From positions 1-6,231 of the forward strand of contig JAIVHR010000196.1 of assembly GCA_020200935.1 (NCBI GenBank): a stretch of 6,231 nucleotides of DNA, written 5' to 3'. The position numbers were made by a program, and so were the translations under genes. Under the pieces are notes generated by a model. It saw nothing but the letters and a program-made list of their open reading frames with translations, searched no databases and was not told where the DNA came from. The stretch comes from Sphingomonadales bacterium. GTDB taxonomy: Bacteria; Pseudomonadota; Alphaproteobacteria; Sphingomonadales; Sphingomonadaceae. Positions 1-6,231 of the stretch are shown piece by piece. Positions within the stretch are counted from its first letter, which is position 1. Each line of letters begins with the position of its first letter.

Positions 1-1
1 G

Positions 2-406
2 GGCCGGGTCTGGGCCGGGGCGACGGCGCGGCAGCTCGGGCTGGTCGATCGTTTCGGCTCGCTCGACGACGCCGTCGCGCTCGCCGCCGAACGGGCCGGC
101 ATCGAATCCGATACGCCGCAGATCGTCTGGATCGAGCCCGAGCCCGACGCCTTCACCCGATTTCTCAAGAGCTGGGCCGAGCCCGAGACGGCCGACGAGG
201 AAGCGCGGCTATCCGACCCCTGGTCGCGCCTCGCGCCGCGTCCCTCGGCGATTCTCGCCCGCGCGCTGGCCGAGTTCGAGCTGATCGCCAACGGCGCGAC
301 GATGCAGGCGCGCTGCATGGAATGTCCGGTGGATATATCGCCGGCTCGTCGAACGGAGAGTCGCGGGTTGCTGACGATGCTGGCCGCCGTCTTTCAACCG
401 CGATAG
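2..406 (+). CDS. sppA: Signal peptide peptidase SppA (protease IV), C-terminal fragment
   Basis: This is the last 134 residues of SppA, an inner-membrane serine protease of the S49 family that degrades signal peptides left after secretion. The reading frame is open from the left edge and stops with TAG at 404-406; the start lies outside the window. The fragment begins with the family's C-terminal signature: GRVWAGATARQLGLVD then FGSLDDAVALAAERAG, which matches the VWTG...A...GLVD...DDAV...A pattern I recall from E. coli SppA. The catalytic Lys and Ser lie upstream and are not visible, so activity cannot be judged. A CxxC motif (Cys105-Met-Glu-Cys108 of the fragment) sits near the C-terminus and is followed by a 26-residue tail. 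The last codons overlap the opposing TRIC-family gene by 13 bp. No terminator hairpin is apparent between them. Identification is firm at family level. Confidence 0.9.
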   Translation, partial: GRVWAGATARQLGLVDRFGSLDDAVALAAERAGIESDTPQIVWIEPEPDAFTRFLKSWAEPETADEEARLSDPWSRLAPRPSAILARALAEFELIANGATMQARCMECPVDISPARRTESRGLLTMLAAVFQPR

Positions 407-1014
407 GTCGGCAGCGCGATGCCCTTGCGGATCGCGATGGCGCGCAGGCCGAAGCCGGCGAGCGCGGCTATCCCGGCGGCGAGCGGCAGCATCAGCCCGG
501 CGAGGCTCAGCCCGACGAACAACGCCGCGGAAAGCGCCGCGGCGGTGACGTAGAGTTCGGGCTTGAGGATGATCGAGGGCTCGCCGGCCAGCACGTCGCG
601 GATGATGCCGCCGAGGCAGGCTGTGAAGATGCCCATGACGATCGCGGCAATCGGCGGCACGCCGTAGCTCAGCGCCTTGGCCGCGCCGAACACCGAATAG
701 GCGGCGAGCCCGACCGCATCGAGCCAGTCGAGCATCTTGCCGCGCCACAGCCGCGCCGGCGCCGCCCAGACGATCAGCGCGATGACGAGGCAGGCGACGA
801 GCGGCCGGCTGTCGGCGACCCAGAAGACCGGCGCGCCGATCAGCAGATCGCGCACCGTGCCGCCGCCGGCGCCGGTCGCCAAGGCGAAAAAGGCGAAGGT
901 GACGAGCGTCTGTCCGGCCCGCGCCGCCGCCACCGCGCCGGTCGCCGCGAAGACCGCGATGCCGAGCAGGTCGAGCGCGCCGAGCACCGGGCCGATGGGA
1001 ATGTCGGGCGACAT
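394..1014 (-). CDS. TRIC / UPF0126-family membrane protein (YadS-like, putative cation channel)
   Basis: A 206-residue, strongly hydrophobic protein of the TRIC (UPF0126) family. Prokaryotic members form trimeric channels permeable to monovalent cations in the inner membrane; the physiological role in bacteria is poorly known. Two repeats of the same three-helix unit are visible. Repeat 1 runs from LDLLGIAVFAATGA (residues 14-27) to GGGTVRD (50-56). Repeat 2 runs from LDAVGLAAYSVFGA (98-111) to GGIIRDVLAGE (135-145). A further C-terminal helix region lies at about 155-193, so about seven membrane spans are expected. The paired glycine-rich VRD/IRD motifs are the family hallmark. The length is normal. 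The ATG at 1012-1014 has a GGAG eight bases upstream and follows the PepSY gene stop by four bases, which suggests translational coupling. The 3' end overlaps sppA on the other strand. Function beyond the family is inference. Confidence 0.92.
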   Translation of the reverse strand: MSPDIPIGPVLGALDLLGIAVFAATGAVAAARAGQTLVTFAFFALATGAGGGTVRDLLIGAPVFWVADSRPLVACLVIALIVWAAPARLWRGKMLDWLDAVGLAAYSVFGAAKALSYGVPPIAAIVMGIFTACLGGIIRDVLAGEPSIILKPELYVTAAALSAALFVGLSLAGLMLPLAAGIAALAGFGLRAIAIRKGIALPTYRG

Positions 1015-1018
1015 CCCC

Positions 1019-1717
1019 TCAGCTCCGCCGCTTGACGCGCCGCTTCCGGATGTAGCGCCAGGGCAGGATGATCAGCCCGAGCAGGCTCATCAGCAATGCG
1101 AGGATCGCCGAGCCTATCAGGATCGGGTGGCTGGTATCCTCGCGCTCGCCGAGATCCATGATGTGCAGCCCCCACATGAAATCGAAGGCGCGCCACCAGC
1201 CGGTGCGCAGGGCGAGCACCTCGCCGGTCTCGGCATCGACATAGAGGTTCGTCGATGTGCCGAAGCGCGCGCGCCAGGCCGGGCGGCCGCGGCGCAGATC
1301 GAACGGGTTCTCCTCGGCGCCGAATTTGCGCATGTCGGTCAGCGGATTGTCGCCGGCATAGGCGGCGCGGGCGATCTCGGCCGCCTCGGCGCCGGTCAGC
1401 TCGGGCGCGAGCCATTCGCCGGTATCGGCCGCCGCGCGGCGTCCGCCGCCATCCTGATAGCGGATCAGCCAGACCGGCCCCGTCGCCTGTTGGACGAGTT
1501 CGACCCGGCTGACCGGGCGCACATCGCTGTCGAAGAGCGGCGCGACGGGCACCGTCTGGTCCATCGCCAGCACCGGCGGATCGGTCCGCAGATGCTCGCC
1601 GCGCACCTGCTCGATCGGCTTGAGCGCCATGAACAGCCCCGAAACCATCCAGATCAGGATCGGCACCCCGGCCAGCCAGCCGAGCCAGATGTGATATTTC
1701 GTGAATGTGAGGCGCAT
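1019..1717 (-). CDS. PepSY domain-containing membrane protein
   Basis: A 232-residue protein with one N-terminal membrane span (about residues 10-32, after MRLTFTKYHIWLGW), a periplasmic-type domain, and one C-terminal span (about 199-218) followed by a very basic tail (RKRRVKRRS), which suggests both ends are cytoplasmic. The middle contains a PepSY unit: EAAEIARAAY (111-120), then PAWRARFG (146-153) and LYVDAETGEVLALR (158-171). A weaker similar stretch lies at about 70-104 (VWLIRYQDG then ADTGEWL). The FDFMWGLHIMD segment (178-188) resembles PepSY-TM proteins, where conserved histidines near the membrane are typical. The exact function is unknown; relatives are linked to periplasmic regulation or to ferric and flavin reductase-like membrane proteins. 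The ATG at 1715-1717 is preferred over an in-frame TTG at 1759 because it has a GGGGGA five bases upstream and starts the conserved sequence. It probably lies in one transcript with the TRIC gene, and perhaps with lpd. Confidence 0.82.
   Translation of the reverse strand: MRLTFTKYHIWLGWLAGVPILIWMVSGLFMALKPIEQVRGEHLRTDPPVLAMDQTVPVAPLFDSDVRPVSRVELVQQATGPVWLIRYQDGGGRRAAADTGEWLAPELTGAEAAEIARAAYAGDNPLTDMRKFGAEENPFDLRRGRPAWRARFGTSTNLYVDAETGEVLALRTGWWRAFDFMWGLHIMDLGEREDTSHPILIGSAILALLMSLLGLIILPWRYIRKRRVKRRS
1023..1026 (-). promoter_or_regulatory. Ribosome-binding site of the TRIC-family gene
   Basis: GGAG on the minus strand, eight bases before the ATG at 1014. It lies within the last codons of the upstream PepSY gene, so the ribosome finishing that gene would sit on it. 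This supports the chosen start and coupled translation of the pair. Confidence 0.65.
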
Positions 1718-1722
1718 GCCGA

Positions 1723-1728
1723 TCCCCC
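1723..1728 (-). promoter_or_regulatory. Ribosome-binding site of the PepSY gene
   Basis: A G-rich purine run (GGGGGA on the minus strand), five bases before the ATG at 1717. It decides the start: the longer in-frame alternative at 1759 begins with TTG, has no comparable purine run, and would add 14 residues unlike the family. Confidence 0.55.
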
Positions 1729-1733
1729 GAAAA

Positions 1734-1756
1734 CCGTTTGCCCTGAGCCCTAACGA
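1734..1756 (-). repeat. Possible decayed copy of the intergenic hairpin unit
   Basis: Within the 63-base gap between lpd and the PepSY gene, the plus strand at 1734-1748 reads CCGTTTGCCCTGAGC. This matches 14 of the first 15 bases of the unit found upstream of lpd at 3193-3207, in the same orientation. The rest of the unit is not recognisable, so the stem could not form. It may be a remnant or chance in GC-rich DNA. Confidence 0.3.
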
Positions 1757-1780
1757 CAAAGAATTCGGCTGTCGCCCTCG

Positions 1781-3184
<1,404 letters not shown>

Positions 3185-3190
3185 ACATAT

Positions 3191-3194
3191 CTCC
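3191..3194 (-). promoter_or_regulatory. Ribosome-binding site of lpd, embedded in the repeat arm
   Basis: GGAG on the minus strand with a six-base spacer to the lpd ATG. The first three of these bases are also the outer end of the inverted repeat (3192-3220), so they would be paired if the long stem with 3257-3285 formed, and free if only the small local hairpin formed. Confidence 0.7.
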
Positions 3195-3285
3195 GTTCGC
3201 CCTGAGCTTGTCGAAGGGCTGCACTTCTTCTTCTCCGTTGCTCTAAAAGAAAGAGCAGGGCTTCGACAGGCTCAGCCCGAACGGA
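3192..3285. repeat. Inverted pair of 29-base hairpin units between sucB and lpd
   Basis: The arm at 3192-3220 and the arm at 3257-3285 are inverted copies matching at 24 of 29 positions. Each arm also folds on itself: GCCCT (3199-3203) with AGGGC (3215-3219), and GGGCT (3258-3262) with AGCCC (3274-3278), each with an 11-base loop. Four of the five differences between the arms form two base-pair swaps (C-G to G-C) that keep both small stems intact. From general knowledge, near-identical units ending in GAACGG are scattered through intergenic regions of many sphingomonads. No U-run follows in the lpd direction, so a simple intrinsic terminator is not indicated. Confidence 0.85.
3240..3256. repeat. 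Small A/T-rich-loop hairpin at the centre of the inverted pair
   Basis: GCTCT (3240-3244) pairs with AGAGC (3252-3256) around a seven-base A-rich loop (U-rich in the lpd-direction RNA). It lies between the two repeat arms, close to the lpd-distal one. It could extend an extruded structure or be incidental. Confidence 0.45.
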
Positions 3286-3298
3286 TGTGGGTCACGTC

Positions 3299-4600
3299 CT
3301 AAAGGTCGATCAGCAGCCGCATCGGGTCTTCAAGCGCTTCCTTCATCCGCACCAGCGCGTTGACCGCCTCGCGGCCGTCGACCAGCCGATGGTCGTAGGA
3401 GAGCGCCAGATACATCATCGGCCGGGCGACGATCTCGCCCGAATCGAGCACCACCGGCCGCTGCTCGATCCGGTGCATGCCGAGCACGGCGGATTGCGGC
3501 GGATTGATGATCGGCGTCGAGAGCAGCGAGCCGAACACGCCGCCGTTGGAAATGGTGAAGGTGCCGCCCTTCATCTCGTCCATCGAGAGCGTGCCGTCCT
3601 TGGCGCGCTTGCCGAAATCGGCGATTCGATTCTCGATCTCGGCGAAGCTCAGCCGGTCGGCATTGCGGATCACCGGCACGACGAGCCCGTTCGGCGCCGA
3701 GACCGCGACCGACACGTCGACATAATCGAAATAGACGATTTCCTCGCCGTCGATCTGGGCGTTGACCGAAGGCACGTCGCGCAGCGCGAGGCAGGCCGCC
3801 TTGACGAAAAAGCCCATGAAGCCGAGCCGGATGCCGTGTTTCTTCTCGAACAGATCCTTGTACCGGCCGCGCGCCTCCATCACGGCGCTCATGTCGACAT
3901 CGTTGAAGGTGGTGAGCAACGCGGCGGTGTCCTGCGCATCCTTCAATCGCTTGGCGATCGTCTGACGCAGCCGCGACATGCGCACGCGCTCCTCGCGGCG
4001 TTCGGGCGTGCCGCCGGAAGAGTCGGACGGGGCCGGAGCAGGAGCGGATTTCGCTTCGCCGGGCTCGACCCGTTCGAGGCTCGGTTCGTGCGGCTCGGCC
4101 TTTTCCTCCTTGGCCGCCGCGAGCACGTCCGATTTGGTCAGCCGCCCGTCCTTGCCGGTGCCTTCGATCTTCGACGGGTCGAGGCCGTATTCGAGCACCG
4201 CCTTGCGCACCGCCGGCGACAAGGTGAGCGGCCGGCTGGCGGCATCGGAGCCGCCCGCCTTCTCGTCGGGGCGTTCGGCATTCTCCTCATCGGCAGGAGC
4301 GGGGGCCGGCGCCGGGCTCGGGGCGGGTTCGGCGGCGTCTTCCTCGCTTTTCTTGCTGGCCCCGCCCTCGGCGATCCGGGCGATCACGGCGCCGACCTCG
4401 ATCGTATCGCCGACCGCGACCAGCTGCTCTTCGAGCGTGCCGGCGACCGGCGAGGGAACCTCGACCGAGACCTTGTCGGTCTCGAGACTCGCGATCGGTT
4501 CGTCGCGCCCGACGGAATCGCCGGGCTGCTTGAGCCATTCGCCGAGCGTCGCTTCGGTAATCGATTCGCCGAGTTCGGGGACTTCGACATCGGTCGCCAT
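3299..4600 (-). CDS. sucB: Dihydrolipoyllysine succinyltransferase (E2 of 2-oxoglutarate dehydrogenase)
   Basis: A full-length 433-residue E2 core subunit (also called odhB). It transfers the succinyl group from E1 to CoA through a lipoyl arm. Visible domains: an N-terminal lipoyl domain (about 1-77) with the modified lysine Lys43 in ETDKVSVEV; an Ala/Pro/Glu-rich flexible linker (about 80-123); a peripheral-subunit-binding domain (about 127-163, [15 protein letters not shown] and [13 protein letters not shown]); a second Ala/Pro-rich linker (about 165-203); and the catalytic domain (about 204-433) with the active-site HRLVDG, His404 and Asp408. The linkers account for the length being somewhat above the roughly 405 residues of E. 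coli SucB. The [15 protein letters not shown] opening and the RLLIDL ending are typical of succinyl- rather than acetyltransferases. The ATG follows the sucA stop by one base, so the two are almost certainly translationally coupled. Confidence 0.97.
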   Translation of the reverse strand: MATDVEVPELGESITEATLGEWLKQPGDSVGRDEPIASLETDKVSVEVPSPVAGTLEEQLVAVGDTIEVGAVIARIAEGGASKKSEEDAAEPAPSPAPAPAPADEENAERPDEKAGGSDAASRPLTLSPAVRKAVLEYGLDPSKIEGTGKDGRLTKSDVLAAAKEEKAEPHEPSLERVEPGEAKSAPAPAPSDSSGGTPERREERVRMSRLRQTIAKRLKDAQDTAALLTTFNDVDMSAVMEARGRYKDLFEKKHGIRLGFMGFFVKAACLALRDVPSVNAQIDGEEIVYFDYVDVSVAVSAPNGLVVPVIRNADRLSFAEIENRIADFGKRAKDGTLSMDEMKGGTFTISNGGVFGSLLSTPIINPPQSAVLGMHRIEQRPVVLDSGEIVARPMMYLALSYDHRLVDGREAVNALVRMKEALEDPMRLLIDL

Positions 4601-4601
4601 G

Positions 4602-6231
4602 CTATTTCTTTCCTTCGTGGCCGAGCGCCTGCGCGATCAGCCTTTCCTGTTGCTCCTTGTGCCGGCTGGCAAGCCCGGTGGCCGGCGAGGCGCTCGGTTC
4701 GCGTCCGGCATACTCGACCCGATCGGGGCCGAGGCCGGCTTCGTCGAGACATTCGTCGATATAGTGGCGCGCGAACATCCAGGCACCCTGGTTCTTGGGT
4801 TCTTCCTGGCACCAGACGACCGTTTCGAGGTTTTTCATCCGCTTGAGCCGAACGACGAGCGGCTCGGCCGGAAAGGGATAGAGCTGCTCGATGCGGACGA
4901 TCGAGGTGCGCTTCGCTTCCTTGTCGCTGCGCGCCTCGATCAGATCGTAGGCGACCTTGCCCGAACACAGCACCAGCCGCTTGATATCGGCATCCCCGGG
5001 CTCGGCCGGGTCGGACTTGATTCGCATGAAATGGCTCTCGCCGAGGAAATCCTCGATTCCCGACACCGCCATCTTGTGCCGCAGCAGCGATTTGGGCGTC
5101 ATGATGACCAGCGGCTTCCTGAACGGCCGGTGCATCTGGCGGCGCAGCACGTGGAAATAATTGGCCGGCTCGGTGATGTTGCAGACCTGCATATTGTCGC
5201 CGGCACAGAGCTGGAGGAAGCGTTCGAGCCGCGCCGAGGAATGTTCGGGCCCCTGCCCCTCATAACCATGCGGCAGCAGCATCACGAGGCCATTGGCGCG
5301 CAGCCATTTGGCCTCCCCGCTGGCGATGAACTGATCGATGATGACCTGCGCGCCGTTGGCGAAATCGCCGAACTGCGCTTCCCAGAGAACCAGCGACTTG
5401 GGGTCGGCCAGCGCATAGCCATATTCGAAGCCGAGCACGCCGAATTCTGAGAGCGGGCTGTTGAGCACGTCGAACGGCCCGCCCGGGACCTGTTTGAGCG
5501 GGGTGTAGCGCTCGGCACTTTGCTGATCGACCCATTCGGCATGGCGCTGGCTGAAGGTACCGCGCCCCGAATCCTGCCCCGACAGGCGGACGCCGTAATC
5601 CTCGTGGAGCAAGGTGCCGAAGGCGAGCGCCTCGGCGGTCGCCCAGTCGAAGCCCTCGCCGGTCTCGAACATCTTGCGCTTGGCCTCGAGGATGCGGCCG
5701 AGCGTCTTGTGGATCTTCACTTCTTCGGGAACCGTCGTCAGCACCTCGCCTATCCTATGCAGCGTCTCCTCTTCGACTCCGGAGACGACACCGCGGCGGG
5801 CGGTTTCGGGATCGGGGGGCATGCCGAGCCCTTCCCAGCGTCCGCCGAACCAGTCGGCCTTGTTGGGCAGATAGCTCTGGCCGGCCTCGAATTCCTCGTC
5901 GAGCAGCGTCTGGAAGTCCTCGGTCGTCTCCTCGATCCACTTTTCGTCGACCACCCCCTCGGTGCAGAGCCGTTCGCCGTAGATCTTCGAGACCTTCGGA
6001 TGGTCCTTGATCGCCCGGTACATGACGGGCTGGGTGAAGCTCGGCTCGTCGCCTTCATTGTGGCCGAAGCGGCGATAGCACCACATGTCGATGACGACGT
6101 CGCGGCGGAAGGTCTGGCGGAATTCGACGGCGAGCTTGCAGGCGAAGGTCACGGCCTCCGGATCGTCGCCGTTGACGTGGAGGATCGGCGCCTGGACCAT
6201 CTTGGCGATGTCCGACGGATAGGGCGAGGAG
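4602..6231 (-). CDS. sucA: 2-oxoglutarate dehydrogenase E1 component, C-terminal part
   Basis: The C-terminal 542 residues of SucA (odhA), the thiamine-diphosphate enzyme that decarboxylates 2-oxoglutarate and succinylates the E2 lipoyl arm. The frame stays open to the right edge ([15 protein letters not shown]…), so the Met at 6198-6200 is internal; roughly 400 N-terminal residues, including the main ThDP/Mg2+ motif, are missing. Visible: [10 protein letters not shown] (residues 18-27), [12 protein letters not shown] (52-63), the pyrimidine-binding transketolase-like domain with [11 protein letters not shown] (216-226), [13 protein letters not shown] (283-295) and [12 protein letters not shown] (321-332), then the C-terminal domain with EEPKNQGAW (from about 476) and [11 protein letters not shown]. 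These closely follow E. coli SucA (933 residues). TAG at 4602-4604 is one base before sucB. No frameshift or missing motif is seen in the part present. Confidence 0.97.
   Translation of the reverse strand, partial: SSPYPSDIAKMVQAPILHVNGDDPEAVTFACKLAVEFRQTFRRDVVIDMWCYRRFGHNEGDEPSFTQPVMYRAIKDHPKVSKIYGERLCTEGVVDEKWIEETTEDFQTLLDEEFEAGQSYLPNKADWFGGRWEGLGMPPDPETARRGVVSGVEEETLHRIGEVLTTVPEEVKIHKTLGRILEAKRKMFETGEGFDWATAEALAFGTLLHEDYGVRLSGQDSGRGTFSQRHAEWVDQQSAERYTPLKQVPGGPFDVLNSPLSEFGVLGFEYGYALADPKSLVLWEAQFGDFANGAQVIIDQFIASGEAKWLRANGLVMLLPHGYEGQGPEHSSARLERFLQLCAGDNMQVCNITEPANYFHVLRRQMHRPFRKPLVIMTPKSLLRHKMAVSGIEDFLGESHFMRIKSDPAEPGDADIKRLVLCSGKVAYDLIEARSDKEAKRTSIVRIEQLYPFPAEPLVVRLKRMKNLETVVWCQEEPKNQGAWMFARHYIDECLDEAGLGPDRVEYAGREPSASPATGLASRHKEQQERLIAQALGHEGKK
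4611..4615 (-). promoter_or_regulatory. Ribosome-binding site of sucB inside the end of sucA
   Basis: AAGGA on the minus strand, ten bases before the sucB ATG at 4600. It overlaps the last codons of sucA (…Glu-Gly-Lys-Lys-stop), as expected for coupled translation that keeps E1 and E2 in step. Confidence 0.6.

Noticed and set aside
322..1753. Plus-strand open frames over the TRIC and PepSY genes
   Set aside because: Compositionally biased shadows of two minus-strand genes that have recognisable membrane segments and family motifs.
1718..1759. TTG at 1757-1759 as the start of the PepSY gene
   Set aside because: It would add 14 residues unlike the family, overlap the possible repeat remnant, and lacks a ribosome-binding site as good as that of the ATG at 1717.
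3192..3285. The inverted repeat as an intrinsic terminator after sucB
   Set aside because: The stem is strong, but no run of U follows it in the transcript direction; the sequence goes straight into the lpd ribosome-binding site and start.
6198..6200. ATG at 6198-6200 as the start of sucA
   Set aside because: The frame continues open to the right edge with conserved SucA sequence ([10 protein letters not shown]) before this Met, so it is internal.

Overview
The window is GC-rich chromosomal DNA from what is most likely a sphingomonad (Alphaproteobacteria, Sphingomonadales). That placement is an inference. It rests on high GC in third codon positions, the sucA-sucB-lpd arrangement, the SppA C-terminus with its Cys-Met-Glu-Cys motif, and intergenic hairpin units of a type I recall as common in sphingomonad genomes. 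There are no rRNA or tRNA genes to anchor the assignment, and no mobile element, phage gene or CRISPR array was seen.

Layout from left to right. Bases 2-406 (+ strand) are the C-terminal end of sppA (signal peptide peptidase), with the rest lost beyond the left edge. All other genes lie on the minus strand, so in the direction of transcription (right to left) the order is: sucA (E1 of 2-oxoglutarate dehydrogenase, 5' end beyond the right edge), sucB (E2, one base after the sucA stop), a 114-base gap holding two facing hairpin repeat units, lpd (E3), a 63-base gap, a PepSY-type membrane protein, and, four bases further on, a TRIC/UPF0126 membrane protein. The last of these converges on sppA and overlaps it by 13 bp.

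SucA, SucB and Lpd are the three components of the 2-oxoglutarate dehydrogenase complex of the TCA cycle. E1 decarboxylates 2-oxoglutarate, E2 transfers the succinyl group to CoA through its lipoyl arm, and E3 reoxidises the dihydrolipoyl group with NAD+. All key residues visible in the window are intact. The two downstream membrane proteins are probably read from the same transcript or a nested one, but nothing in the sequence ties them functionally to the complex.

The most interesting non-coding feature is the sucB-lpd gap. It holds two copies of an approximately 29-base repeat in inverted orientation. The two copies differ at two base-paired positions in a way that keeps each small hairpin intact. 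The outer edge of the lpd-proximal copy contains most of the lpd ribosome-binding site. I see no wholly new biological system here; this is mainly a well-conserved core-metabolism locus.
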